DNA from: Intrasporangium flavum
GTDB lineage: Bacteria > Actinomycetota > Actinomycetes > Actinomycetales > Dermatophilaceae
Assembly: GCF_001956915.1 (NCBI RefSeq)
Contig: NZ_MLJO01000002.1
Coordinates: forward strand, 1-64,000
DNA length: 64,000 bases
Direction: 5' to 3'
Positions within the stretch are counted from its first letter, which is position 1, and every line of letters starts with the position of its first letter. The notes under the pieces are model-generated. The model made no database searches, was not told where the DNA came from, and saw only the letters and a program-made list of their open reading frames with translations. A program made the position numbers and the translations under genes. This document shows, in pieces, positions 54,562 through 63,260 of this stretch.

Positions 54562-55860
54562 ATGCCTGACACCGTCAGTACCGTTCTCGAGCAAGGACGC
54601 AGCCGCTTGTTTCTCGAGCAAGGACGCAGCCGCTTGTCGAGTACACCCCTGCTCAACAAGGTTCCAGCCATCACGGCCACGTTCTGGCTGATCAAGATCC
54701 TGTCCACGACGATCGGCGAGACCTTCGCCGACTACCTGGCAGTCCAGGTCGGCCTGGGCACGGCGGTCACCGACGGGGCGATGATGACGCTCCTCGCCAT
54801 CGCCCTCGTCGCCCAGCTGCGGGCCCGTCGGCTCGTCCCGTGGCTCTACTGGCTCACCGTCGTGCTCGTCAGCATCGTCGGCACCCAGATCACCGACTTC
54901 TTCACCGACACCCTCGGCGTGAGCCTCTACGTCAGCACCGCGGTCTTCACCGTCATCCTCGCCGTGGTCTTCACGGTCTGGTGGCGTCAGGAGCGCACCC
55001 TGGCGATCACGGCGATCGACACCCCGCGACGCGAGCGCTACTACTGGGGTGCGATCCTCACGACGTTCGCCCTCGGCACGGCCGGCGGCGACCTCGCCAC
55101 CGAGGCCCTGTCGCTCGGTTTCCGTAACGGGGCCTTCATCTTCGGCGGCCTCATCCTCGGGGTGTGGCTCGGCCGGCGCCTCGGCCTCAACGCCGTGCTG
55201 GCATTCTGGATCGCCTACGTGTTGACGCGTCCGCTCGGCGCCTCGCTGGGCGATCTGCTGACCCAGGCTCGCGACTTCGGCGGCCTCGGCCTCGGCGCGA
55301 GCCTCACCAGCCTCGTCTTCCTTGCCGTCATCGTCGCCCTCGTTGCACGCGAGCAGGTCAACGCGACCCGGCACGGAATCCGGGCCAAGGGCGAGGCGCC
55401 GGCCGTCAGCCCGCACCGGGACTACGCCTGGGCCGCCGCAGGTGCGGTCGCCGTTGTGGCCGCGGCCGTCGTGCTCGCACCGTCACCGACGCCCGCCGTG
55501 GCCGCCCCCACCGCAGCCGGGACCGCGGGGAAGCCAGCGCCTGTCAACCCGCTCGAGGCAGACCCGACCTCGCCGATCGGCGACCTGCGCCCGTTCGCCG
55601 TCATCGTCGACGACGTGGCAGCCAGGACGAAGAAGGGCGACCTGTCGGCGGCGACGGCACGGATCAAGGACCTCGAGGTCGCGTGGGACAACGGGGAGGC
55701 AGCCATGAAGCCTGCCTCGCCAGACGACTGGCACGCCATGGACTCGGCGATCGACGCCGCCCTGACCGCGCTGCGGGCCACGCCGCCCACGAAGGCGGCG
55801 AGCCTGTCGGCTCTGACGTCCCTGCAGTCCACCATCGGCACGCTCGAGAAGAAGCAGTAG
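54562..55860 (+). CDS. COG4705-like multi-pass membrane protein with C-terminal tail domain
   Basis: A 432-aa protein. Residues 40-280 contain some 7-8 hydrophobic helices with the blocks NKVPAITATFWLIKILSTTIGETFADYLA and LGTAGGDLATEALSLGFRNG; these TIGE-AD and AGDL-E repeats are the hallmark of COG4705 proteins of unknown function. A further helix at about 294-312 and a Pro/Ala linker lead to an extracellular tail of about 100 residues (RPFAVIVDDVAARTKKGDLSAATARIKDLEVAWDNGEAAM), which may be a small helical sensor domain. Start ATG at 54562, GAGGAAA upstream. The N-terminus carries an exact 27-base duplication. It is next to a sensor kinase and OmpR-type regulator, which may control it. Confidence 0.8.
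   Translation: MPDTVSTVLEQGRSRLFLEQGRSRLSSTPLLNKVPAITATFWLIKILSTTIGETFADYLAVQVGLGTAVTDGAMMTLLAIALVAQLRARRLVPWLYWLTVVLVSIVGTQITDFFTDTLGVSLYVSTAVFTVILAVVFTVWWRQERTLAITAIDTPRRERYYWGAILTTFALGTAGGDLATEALSLGFRNGAFIFGGLILGVWLGRRLGLNAVLAFWIAYVLTRPLGASLGDLLTQARDFGGLGLGASLTSLVFLAVIVALVAREQVNATRHGIRAKGEAPAVSPHRDYAWAAAGAVAVVAAAVVLAPSPTPAVAAPTAAGTAGKPAPVNPLEADPTSPIGDLRPFAVIVDDVAARTKKGDLSAATARIKDLEVAWDNGEAAMKPASPDDWHAMDSAIDAALTALRATPPTKAASLSALTSLQSTIGTLEKKQ
54584..54637. repeat. Perfect 27-bp tandem duplication inside the COG4705-like gene
   Basis: The 27-base unit at 54584-54610 (starting TTCTCGAGCAAGGACGC) is repeated without change at 54611-54637. It keeps the frame and doubles the peptide LEQGRSRL near residues 9-26, before the first membrane helix. 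Confidence 0.9.
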
Positions 55861-55953
55861 CAGTCGCTCGGGCACAATCGAGAGCGCGGCGCGCACACGC
55901 CGCATACGACCCCGAGGCATGCGCCCCGGGCGGAATCGGAAGGACTCAGACCG

Positions 55954-57360
55954 TTGGCTCGTCTCCGGTCGCGCCCGGGAGTGCGTCGCCAGGCGACGGT
56001 CGCCGCCGCGGTGGTGGTGGCCGTCGCCCTCCTGGTGGGCGGCTCCCTCCTGGTGCTCGTGCTGCAGCGTGCCCTGACCCAGACGCTGCAGGACAGCATC
56101 ACCGCGATCGTCAACGAGGACGCGAGCGTGCTCGCGGCCAGGGGGACGCCGGGACTCGAGCTCAGCGAACGAGACGAGGGCCCGGACAACGTTCTCGTGC
56201 AAGTGATCTCACGGCAAGGCAGTACCGACACAGTCGTGTACACCTCGCGGCCGAACCGGACCGCTCCGGTCACGGACCTGGCACCCCGGGACGGACAGAC
56301 GCTCGTCAGCGGCCGCTCGCTGCTGCCGCGGCCGCAGTCCCTGCAGGCCCCCCTGGTAGTGGCCCGCGGCGTCGACCACGCGGACACGCCGTACGTGCTC
56401 GTGGCGTCCGCCTCGCAGAGCACGCGCGAGCAGGCCGTGCTCACCACAGCGTCGCTGCTGTCGGCGGCCGTGCCGCTGCTCGTCGGGCTCACGGCGCTCG
56501 TCACGTGGTGGCGCGTCGGTCGGGCGCTCGCCTCCGTCGAGGCGATCCGGGCCCAGGTCGAGCGCACCGGCGCCTCGCACCTCCACGACCGCGTACCGGT
56601 CCCGCCGACCGACGACGAGGTCGCCCACCTCGCGGAGACCATGAACTCCATGCTCGCGCGTCTGGAGTCCGCCCAGCAGGCGCAGCGGCGGTTCGTGGCC
56701 GATGCGAGCCACGAGCTGCGCTCACCCCTCGCGACGATCCGGACGTCGTCGGAGCTCGTAGGACCCGGGAACGCGGAGACGTCGTGGGAGCAGCTGGGAC
56801 CGATCGTGCGGGCCGAGACGGAGCGGATGGGCCGGCTCGTCGACAACCTGCTGCTCCTGTCACGCGCGGACGACGCGTCGCTGGCCGAGGTCCGGCGCGA
56901 GGTCGACCTCGACGACCTCGTCGACGCAGAGGCCCGGCGGCTGCGCGGCCTCGGCGGGGTCACCGTCCGGCTCGACAACGCTCCGGTGCGCGTCCTCGGC
57001 GACGAGCACCAACTCCAGCAGGTGCTCCGGAACCTGCTCGACAACGCGGCCAGGCACGCCCGCGGGGCCGTGGAGGTCACCGTCTCCACCGACGACGGGC
57101 AGGCGATCGTCCGGGTCGACGACGACGGGCCCGGGATCCCGGTCGAGGATCGGCATCGCGTCTTCGATCGCTTCGTCCGCCTCGACGCGAGCCGGTCTCG
57201 CAGCTCCGGCGGCGCCGGCCTCGGCCTCGCCATCGCGAGGGAGCTGGCGGCCGCGCACGGCGGGACGTTGTTCGCGACCGACTGCACCGGCGGTGGTGCG
57301 CGGTTCGAGCTGACCCTTCCGCTCGCCCCGGCAGACGCGCCCTCCGTCCCACCGGCCTGA
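55954..57360 (+). CDS. Membrane sensor histidine kinase, HAMP type
   Basis: A 468-aa classical kinase. Two helices (about 15-37 and 165-185) bracket an extracellular domain of about 125 residues. A HAMP domain follows (RVGRALASVEAIRAQVERTG), then the phospho-accepting His253 in VADASHELRSPLATIRTS, and the ATPase core with LRNLLDNAARHA, DDDGPGIPVEDRHRVFDRFVR and SGGAGLGLAIARELAAAHGG. It begins with TTG at 55954, GGAAGGA upstream. Its partner OmpR-type regulator is encoded tail to tail on the other strand. Confidence 0.92.
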   Translation: MARLRSRPGVRRQATVAAAVVVAVALLVGGSLLVLVLQRALTQTLQDSITAIVNEDASVLAARGTPGLELSERDEGPDNVLVQVISRQGSTDTVVYTSRPNRTAPVTDLAPRDGQTLVSGRSLLPRPQSLQAPLVVARGVDHADTPYVLVASASQSTREQAVLTTASLLSAAVPLLVGLTALVTWWRVGRALASVEAIRAQVERTGASHLHDRVPVPPTDDEVAHLAETMNSMLARLESAQQAQRRFVADASHELRSPLATIRTSSELVGPGNAETSWEQLGPIVRAETERMGRLVDNLLLLSRADDASLAEVRREVDLDDLVDAEARRLRGLGGVTVRLDNAPVRVLGDEHQLQQVLRNLLDNAARHARGAVEVTVSTDDGQAIVRVDDDGPGIPVEDRHRVFDRFVRLDASRSRSSGGAGLGLAIARELAAAHGGTLFATDCTGGGARFELTLPLAPADAPSVPPA

Positions 57361-57373
57361 CCGGGGAGGGAGC

Positions 57374-58054
57374 TCAGCCGGGGTCGCTCTCGAGGAGCCG
57401 GTAGCCCGCTCCCCGCACCGTCTCGATGCTCGACGAGGAGAACGGCGCGTCGATCTTGCGACGCAGGTACCCGACGTAGACCTCGACGATGTTGACGTCG
57501 CCGTCATAAGCCGGGTCCCAAACGGCGTCGAGGATCGCGGCCTTCGTGACGACCTCCCCGACGTGCATCATTAGGAAAGTCAGGAGCGCGAACTCCTTGG
57601 TGGTCAAAGGGATCTCGGTGCCGCCACGACGCACCCGACGGCGCGCGGGATCGAGCGACAGCGACCCCGCCGTCAGCACAACCGGCCGCTCGGGGGCACC
57701 ACGGCGGATGAGGGCCCGCAGCCGGGCGACGAGCACGACGAAGCTGAACGGCTTGGTCAGGTAGTCGTCGGCCCCGAGGTTGAACGCTTCGGCCTGGTCG
57801 TGCTCGCCGTCGACGGCCGTCAGCATGAGTGTCGGGGTCCACACCCCGGCGTCGCGGAGGCGTTCGACGACCTCGTAGCCGTTGAGCTTCGGCAGCATGA
57901 TGTCGAGCACGATCGCGTCGTAGACGGACTCCGACGCGGCCCACAGTCCGTCCTGACCGTCGTGGCACACGTCGACGACGAAGCCCTCCCGGGACAGACC
58001 CCGGCGCACCACCTCGGCGAGGGGGCGCTCGTCCTCGACCAGCAGGATGCGCAC
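57374..58054 (-). CDS. OmpR-family response regulator
   Basis: A 226-aa regulator with a receiver domain (acidic pocket LLVEDERPL, Asp51 in IVLDIMLPKLNGYE, lysine in LTKPFSF) and an OmpR/PhoB winged helix (about 125-222, PLTTKEFALLTFLMMHVGEVV ... VDVYVGYLRRKI-type ending GAGYRL). It is convergent with the kinase gene with 13 bases between stops, which suggests they work as a pair. GTG start at 58054. Its regulon may include the COG4705-like gene; 11-bp direct repeats such as those at 26404 are the kind of site it would bind. Confidence 0.93.
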   Translation of the reverse strand: MRILLVEDERPLAEVVRRGLSREGFVVDVCHDGQDGLWAASESVYDAIVLDIMLPKLNGYEVVERLRDAGVWTPTLMLTAVDGEHDQAEAFNLGADDYLTKPFSFVVLVARLRALIRRGAPERPVVLTAGSLSLDPARRRVRRGGTEIPLTTKEFALLTFLMMHVGEVVTKAAILDAVWDPAYDGDVNIVEVYVGYLRRKIDAPFSSSSIETVRGAGYRLLESDPG

Positions 58055-58165
58055 TGGTCAGGCCCTCCCGCGGGTCGCCGAGGCGGCGGCGTCGTGGCTC
58101 ATGCCTGCGACCCTACGGGTCCGCACCTGAGTCCTCGCTGAGCGGAAGCAGCGGCCCCGCAGGAG

Positions 58166-58198
58166 AGGTGGCCGGGAGCCCTGGGCGCCCGACCACCT
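58166..58198 (-). terminator. Possible terminator after the PstS-like gene
   Basis: Stem AGGTGGCCGGG (58166-58176) with CCCGACCACCT (58188-58198), one mismatch, 11-base loop. It lies 39 bases past the stop of the minus-strand binding-protein gene. Confidence 0.4.
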
Positions 58199-58236
58199 CA
58201 CCACGCGCTCCGACCGGACCCGGCCGGCTCAGGCTG

Positions 58237-59445
58237 TCACGGCAGGTCGGCCAGCTGCTGGGAGGAGGCCGCGCTCTGGAAGCCCCGCAGGGGCAGGAAG
58301 ACGCCCTGGGCGCCGACGACCTGCTGTCCCTGCTTGCTGATGACGAACCTGATGAGCTCGCGCAGCACGGGGTCCAGCTGCCGGCCCGGCTTCTTGTTGA
58401 CGTTGAGGTAGACGAGCCGGCTCAGCGGGTACTGCGCCGAGGCGACGTTCTCGTACGTCGGCGCGTACGCCGGGTCGTTGTCGTGGTTGCTCAGCGAGAG
58501 CACCTTGACGGGCTGGTCGACGTAGGCCATCCCGGTGTAGGCGATGCCGTACGGGTCGTCCTCGACGTGCTTGGCCTGGTTGAAGACCGTGGTGTCCCAC
58601 GAGACGTCGGGGTCGGCCGGCTGGCTGCCCACGGCCTCGGCGGAGCGCCACTCGCCGCGCTCGCCGTTGTAGTTGAGCACCCTCTCGCGGACGAACTCCT
58701 CGAAGCCGTTCCACGGCTTGATGCCGTACACGTGGATCGGCTTGTCCTGCCACTCACCGGTCAGGCCGAGGTCGCCCCACGTGCGGATCGGCGTGCCGCC
58801 GCGGTGGTGCGTGGTGGACAGCAGGCGGTCGAGCTGATCGAAGGAGAGCTTGTTGATCGGGTTGTCCTTGTTGACGACGAAGCCCATGGAGTCGAGGAAC
58901 CCGAAGTGGCGGTAGCTGCCGCCGGAGATCGGGATCGAGGTCGGGCCGTAGCCGAACTTGTCGCGGAAGGCGACGTCGTCGGAGGGCTTGAGCTCGCGCG
59001 AGACGAAGACGCAGTCGAGCTTGCCGTCGATGAGGGCGAGCGCCCCGAGGCTGCCCGCGTAGGGCGGGTCGATGTTGATGTGCACCTTCGGGTACATCCG
59101 GGTGAACTCCGCGACCCAGTCCTTGGACAGGGCCGCGAGCACGTCGGACGCGCCGCAGTCGTAGGTCCCGCGCAGCGCGTTCCGCTGGAGTGGGCGGTAG
59201 GACGTGAGGGCGGGGTCGGGGGTCGGCTGGAGCAGCTCGGGCGTCGGCGTGGGGCGGCCGTGCTCCTTGTTGAACTCGTCCTGGGCGTCGGTCTGCTTCG
59301 TCACAGTCTTCTGGGGGGCGATGGCCCACAGGGTCAGGTCCTTGGCCGTCGTGTTCGTCTCGGCCAGGCCCACGGCGGCGCCGGTGGCGGTCAGTGCGGC
59401 GCAGGCCACGGCGACGGTGGCGAGGCGGAGTGGGGGTCGTTTCAT
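58237..59445 (-). CDS. PstS-like periplasmic binding protein
   Basis: A 402-aa exported protein. The signal peptide (LRLATVAVACAALTATGAAVGLA) has no lipobox, so it is secreted rather than lipid-anchored. The body has the PBP-like/PstS pattern: YDCGASDVLAALSKDWVAEFTRMYP, GSLGALALIDGKLDCVFVSREL, DSMGFVVNKDNPINKLSFDQLDRLLS and GIAYTGMAYVDQPVKVL, followed by YPLSRLVYLNVNKKPGRQLDP. Phosphate-binding proteins share this order, but a pst operon is not next to it and the region 35-85 (KTVTKQTDAQDEFNKEHGR) is unusual. It may be a phosphate or other anion scavenger. ATG at 59445 has GAGGAG upstream. Confidence 0.85.
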   Translation of the reverse strand: MKRPPLRLATVAVACAALTATGAAVGLAETNTTAKDLTLWAIAPQKTVTKQTDAQDEFNKEHGRPTPTPELLQPTPDPALTSYRPLQRNALRGTYDCGASDVLAALSKDWVAEFTRMYPKVHINIDPPYAGSLGALALIDGKLDCVFVSRELKPSDDVAFRDKFGYGPTSIPISGGSYRHFGFLDSMGFVVNKDNPINKLSFDQLDRLLSTTHHRGGTPIRTWGDLGLTGEWQDKPIHVYGIKPWNGFEEFVRERVLNYNGERGEWRSAEAVGSQPADPDVSWDTTVFNQAKHVEDDPYGIAYTGMAYVDQPVKVLSLSNHDNDPAYAPTYENVASAQYPLSRLVYLNVNKKPGRQLDPVLRELIRFVISKQGQQVVGAQGVFLPLRGFQSAASSQQLADLP

Positions 59446-59592
59446 CTCGCGGCTCCTCGTTGAGCGGTCGGTTGTCACGGCGCGCCACAACGTAGGAATG
59501 CCTCTGTGCGGGAACAAGATTGCGAAGGTTGGCGGCATTGAGTTCATAAAGGTCGTGGTGACCGACGGCTGATCCGGGAGCCGGGGCGGGGC

Positions 59593-59604
59593 TAGGGTGC
59601 GGCT
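59593..59604 (+). promoter_or_regulatory. -10 element of a leaderless promoter for the second CitA-type kinase
   Basis: TAGGGT (59593-59598) and 6 bases, then the GTG at 59605. No ribosome site precedes the start. Confidence 0.5.
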
Positions 59605-61281
59605 GTGCAGGAGAGGCGTTCGGCCGACGGTGGCCGGGCCCGCCCGGCTGGGCCCGGGCCGGCGCGGCGCTCGCGCCTGCGGCTGCGCGACCAGGTGATC
59701 CTGCTCGTCACCGGACTGGTCGCCCTGACCCTGCTGCTGTCGGTCGCCGTCGCGGCGTACACCGTCCGTGGCATCGTCGAGCGCCAGTTCGAGATCAGGG
59801 CCCTCACGGTCGCCCGGGCGGCCGCACTCGACACGAGGCTCGCCCCGTGGCTCGACGGCCCGGCCACCCGCGACGGGCCGGTGCAGGCGGCGGCCGAGCG
59901 CGTGCGGGTCGGCACCAACGTGCAGGCGGTCGTCGTCCTCGACGCGAACGGCGTCCGGTACAGCCACCCCGACGCCTCCCGCGTAGGCAGCCCGGTGCGG
60001 GTCGACCTGGACCCGGTCCTCGCGGGGGCCGAGACGATGTCGGTCGAGGACGACGCGGAGGGTCCGGCGGCCCGGGCGCGCGTGCCCCTGCGGGACGCCG
60101 CCGGGCGGGTCGTCGGGGTCGTCAGCGTGGGGCTCGGCATGGGGCGCGTCGAGGACAGCGTGTGGGCCCTGACGCGGGGGCTCGTGGCGGCGGCGGTCGT
60201 GGTCCTCGTGCTCGGCGTGCTGGGCGCCTTCGTCCTCGCCCGACGCCTGAGGCGGACCACGCACGGGCTCGAGCCGGCCGAGATGGCGGACCTGCTGCGC
60301 GGGCAGCAGGCGCTGCTCGAGGGGGTCAAGGACGGCGTCGTGGCCCTCGACCCGGACGGGGTGGTGACGGCCGCCAACGAGGAGGCGCACCGCCTCATGG
60401 GCACCCGCCCCGGGGTCTCCCCGGAGTCGGCGCGGGCTGGGCTGCCGGACGAGGTGCAGGCCCTGCTCGCCCGCCCGGAGCCCCCGCGAGGCGAACTGAC
60501 CGTGGTCGGCGACCACACCGTCGTGGCCACCCGGCTCGCGGTCGTCCGCGACGGCCGCGACCTCGGCACGGTGCTCGTGCTGCGCGACGAGTCCGACCTC
60601 GACGACCTGGCGCGCGAGCTCGAGGCCACGCGGGCCCTCGGCGACGCGCTGCGGGCGCAGGCCCACGAGTACACCAACCGGATCCACACGGTGGCCGGCC
60701 TGCTGCGCCTCGGGCACGTGCCGCAGGCCCGGGAGTACCTCGTGCAGCTGCAGGCGTCCACGGCGTGGGGCGAGCTCGTCGACGACCCGTACCTGGCCGG
60801 GCTGCTCACGGCGAAGGCGGCCGTGGCGTCCGAGGCCGGCGTCGTGCTCCGCGTGGGCGACACGACGTGGGTCGACCGGCCGCTCCGGCACCCGCTCGAC
60901 TGCGTGACGGTCGTCGGCAACCTCATCGACAACGCGGTCCGCGCCGCGCAGTCGGCGGCCACGCCGGACGGCGACGAACCGTGGGTCGAGGTGACCCTGC
61001 TGGCCGACGCCGCCGACCTCGTCGTGCACGTCGTGGACTCGGGCCCCGGCGTCGCCACCGAGGACCGCGAGGCGATCTTCCGTCCCGGCTTCACGACGCG
61101 TCCCGGCGGTTCGGTCGACCGCCGCGACCACGGGCTCGGGCTGGCCCTGGCGCGGCGCACCGCGAGGCGGCACGGCGGGGACGTCGAGCTCGTCGACCCC
61201 GGCAGCGCCGACCACGGGGCGGCCTTCTCGGCCCGGCTCGAGCACGTCGTCGAACCGGCGACCGTGGCCGGGCGCACATGA
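59605..61281 (+). CDS. CitA/DpiB-type sensor histidine kinase (second pair)
   Basis: A 558-aa relative of the kinase at 52.1 kb. Helix 1 near 32-55, an extracellular PAS-like domain with GVRYSHPDASRVGSPVRV, helix 2 near 190-212, a cytoplasmic PAS domain (QQALLEGVKDGVVALDPDGVV), and the kinase core with His354 in RAQAHEYTNRIHTVAGLL, NLIDNAVRAA and DSGPGVATED. The ligand is likely to be a di- or tricarboxylate by family. It probably uses a leaderless GTG start. Its regulator gene follows 40 bases after the stop. It is divergent from the PstS-like gene. Confidence 0.92.
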   Translation: MQERRSADGGRARPAGPGPARRSRLRLRDQVILLVTGLVALTLLLSVAVAAYTVRGIVERQFEIRALTVARAAALDTRLAPWLDGPATRDGPVQAAAERVRVGTNVQAVVVLDANGVRYSHPDASRVGSPVRVDLDPVLAGAETMSVEDDAEGPAARARVPLRDAAGRVVGVVSVGLGMGRVEDSVWALTRGLVAAAVVVLVLGVLGAFVLARRLRRTTHGLEPAEMADLLRGQQALLEGVKDGVVALDPDGVVTAANEEAHRLMGTRPGVSPESARAGLPDEVQALLARPEPPRGELTVVGDHTVVATRLAVVRDGRDLGTVLVLRDESDLDDLARELEATRALGDALRAQAHEYTNRIHTVAGLLRLGHVPQAREYLVQLQASTAWGELVDDPYLAGLLTAKAAVASEAGVVLRVGDTTWVDRPLRHPLDCVTVVGNLIDNAVRAAQSAATPDGDEPWVEVTLLADAADLVVHVVDSGPGVATEDREAIFRPGFTTRPGGSVDRRDHGLGLALARRTARRHGGDVELVDPGSADHGAAFSARLEHVVEPATVAGRT

Positions 61282-61321
61282 GCGGCGCGACGGTGGCCGC
61301 GCGTCCGAGGCGGTGGGGGCC

Positions 61322-61990
61322 ATGACGGTGCTGCGCGTCCTCGTCGTCGACGACGACTTCCGCGTGGCCCGCCTGCACGCCGACGCGATCGACGCCCTGG
61401 CGGAGTGCGAGGTGGTCGGCCAGGCGCGGACGGCAGCCGAGGCGCTCCTGCTGGCGCGGACGCAGCACCCGGACCTCGTCCTGCTCGACGAGTACCTGCC
61501 CGACGCCCCCGGCTCCAGCCTCCTCGGCCGCCTCGGCGCGCCGGCCATCCTGGTCACGGCGGCCAACGACACCGCCACGGTGCGTCGGGCGCTGGCCGCC
61601 GGCGCGGTGAACTACATCCTCAAGCCCTTCGACCTCGACCTGCTCGTGGAGCGCGTCACGGCGTACGCGCGCACGCGGGCCAGCCTGAGCGGCTCGGGAC
61701 CGATCGAGCAGGCCGAGATCGACCGCGCGATCGCCCGGATCCACGGGACCGCCCGCGCTGAGGGCGGCGGCCGTCGTGGCGGGTCCGAGGCCACCGCGGC
61801 CCTCGTCCGCGACGCCCTCGCCGAGGCGTCGGGGGCGCTGACGGCGAGCGAGGTCGCGGAGCGGATCGGCGTCTCGCGCGTCACCGCGCAGCGCTACCTG
61901 TCCGACCTGGCTCGGGTCGGCCGGGCCACGATCACCCTCGCCTACGGCTCGGCCGGGCGCCCCGAGCACAGCTACACGTGGGTCGGCTGA
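61322..61990 (+). CDS. CitB/DcuR-type response regulator (second pair)
   Basis: A 222-aa regulator: acidic pocket VVDDDFRVA, phospho-acceptor Asp56 in LVLLDEYLPDA, lysine in ILKPFDL, and C-terminal helix-turn-helix SEVAERIGVSRVTAQRYLSDL. The tail SAGRPEHSYTW closely resembles the end of the first regulator, which points to an old duplication of the whole pair. ATG at 61322 is preferred to a GTG at 61313 because GGTGGGGG precedes it. Confidence 0.93.
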   Translation: MTVLRVLVVDDDFRVARLHADAIDALAECEVVGQARTAAEALLLARTQHPDLVLLDEYLPDAPGSSLLGRLGAPAILVTAANDTATVRRALAAGAVNYILKPFDLDLLVERVTAYARTRASLSGSGPIEQAEIDRAIARIHGTARAEGGGRRGGSEATAALVRDALAEASGALTASEVAERIGVSRVTAQRYLSDLARVGRATITLAYGSAGRPEHSYTWVG

Positions 61991-62144
61991 CCTGCCGTTG
62001 CCCCGGTCCCGTGCGCGCGCGTCGGGTTGTCGCGTTCTCGTGTGCACGACGTGAGGCGGAGAGATGCTGGAGGGTGATGCGGCGCGCCGATGCCGCACGA
62101 GTCCCCGCCCGGGACCGGGAGCGGGCACGGGGAAGGAGCACGCC

Positions 62145-62423
62145 ATGAGCACGTCGTCAGGACAGACACCGTCAGGGGCTCCCGAGCTGGAGAACGCGTC
62201 GGTCGACCCGTCGCTGGACCAGCTGAGGCTGCCGCCGCGCGAGGAGGGACCGCCGCCGGAGGACTACGTCGAGAACGACGACGTCCTCGACCCGCTGCCG
62301 ACCCCCGACGAAGGGGACGTCGAGGACCACGTGTGGGTCGAGGAGTTCGGCGACTCCTTCTCGCGGGAGGTCGGGCGCGCCCCGTCGCAGGCGCGCGTGC
62401 CGAACGAAGAGATGGAGGGCTGA
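62145..62423 (+). CDS. Small acidic hypothetical protein
   Basis: A 92-aa protein with many Glu, Asp and Pro residues (PPREEGPPPEDYVENDDVLDPLPTPDEGDVEDH) and a mildly hydrophobic centre (HVWVEEFGDSF). It looks largely disordered, has no cysteine and no membrane helix. AAGGAG lies upstream of the ATG at 62145. It lies 3 bases before the M23 peptidase gene and is probably cotranscribed with it. Confidence 0.7.
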   Translation: MSTSSGQTPSGAPELENASVDPSLDQLRLPPREEGPPPEDYVENDDVLDPLPTPDEGDVEDHVWVEEFGDSFSREVGRAPSQARVPNEEMEG

Positions 62424-62426
62424 GCG

Positions 62427-63230
62427 ATGGTCAGACCGGTCAGGACGTTCACGCTGGGATACGGGTTCCTCGCCCGCGGGACCCTGTGGTCGTGCGACAG
62501 GGATGCCGCCGGGAAGGGCCTGCACACCGGCATCGACCTGCTCACCGACATCGGGGTCGACGTGGTCGCCGCCCGCCCGGGGCTCGCGCGCCACGTCGAC
62601 TTCGGCAACGCCCTCGGCGAGCACCAGGTGGCGGTGGAGGTCGCGGACGGCACCGTCGACTTCTACGCCCACATGCGGATGCGCATCGGGCACGGCATCC
62701 AGGTGAAGGCGGGCGACAAGCTCGGCGAGGTGGGCCTGGAGGGGAACACCAACACCCCGCACCTGCACCTCGAACGCCACAAGGACACGAGCGGCTGGCA
62801 CTGCGGGGTCCACGTCAGCCCGCAGCCGAGCATCGACTTCCAGGTGGCGGCGGCCGTCGCGGCGCACGCCCCGCAGGCGCCCCGCGTCGACTACTCCCTG
62901 CCGATGCAGTGGATCCCGGACTGGTGGCCGGAGCCGGGACAGGCCGGCAGCTACTACGGGCCGAGCACGCCCGGCAAGGCCTTCTACTCGGGCCGCGTCG
63001 CCGCCGGCACGAACCGGGGCTGGAAGGCCTCGGGGTTCCTCGACCAGCAGAGCATCCAGACGCACATCCGCCAGATCCAGAAGGCCGCCGGGGCGGGCGT
63101 CACCGGGCGCTACGACCTCGCGACCCGCGACAAGGTCCAGAAGTGGCAGCAGGACCACGACGTGTCGCCGGCCAAGGGCATCGTCGGCCAGCTGACGTGG
63201 GTGGCGATGGCGCGCGCCCACCACCAGTAG
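62427..63230 (+). CDS. M23-family peptidase with peptidoglycan-binding domain, no signal peptide
   Basis: A 267-aa protein. Residues 10-130 form the LytM/M23 zinc endopeptidase: His33 and Asp37 in GLHTGIDLL, His82 in FYAHMR and the HxH pair His112/His114 in TPHLHLERH. After a linker, residues 210-262 (SIQTHIRQIQKAAGAGVTGRYDLATRDKVQKWQQDHDV) look like a PG_binding_1 domain. It should cut peptide cross-links of the cell wall, yet the N-terminus (MVRPVRTFTLGYGFLARG) is neither hydrophobic nor a Tat signal. This lysin-like layout recalls phage endolysins. ATG at 62427. Confidence 0.85.
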   Translation: MVRPVRTFTLGYGFLARGTLWSCDRDAAGKGLHTGIDLLTDIGVDVVAARPGLARHVDFGNALGEHQVAVEVADGTVDFYAHMRMRIGHGIQVKAGDKLGEVGLEGNTNTPHLHLERHKDTSGWHCGVHVSPQPSIDFQVAAAVAAHAPQAPRVDYSLPMQWIPDWWPEPGQAGSYYGPSTPGKAFYSGRVAAGTNRGWKASGFLDQQSIQTHIRQIQKAAGAGVTGRYDLATRDKVQKWQQDHDVSPAKGIVGQLTWVAMARAHHQ

Positions 63231-63260
63231 CCCATCACCGGTAGCCCGACGCCGGGCGAC

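Noticed and set aside
59530..59570. A Pho-box-like GGTCACC upstream of the PstS-like gene
   Set aside because: Only one half-site fits on the minus strand; the next 11 bases do not repeat it, so I would not call a PhoP site.
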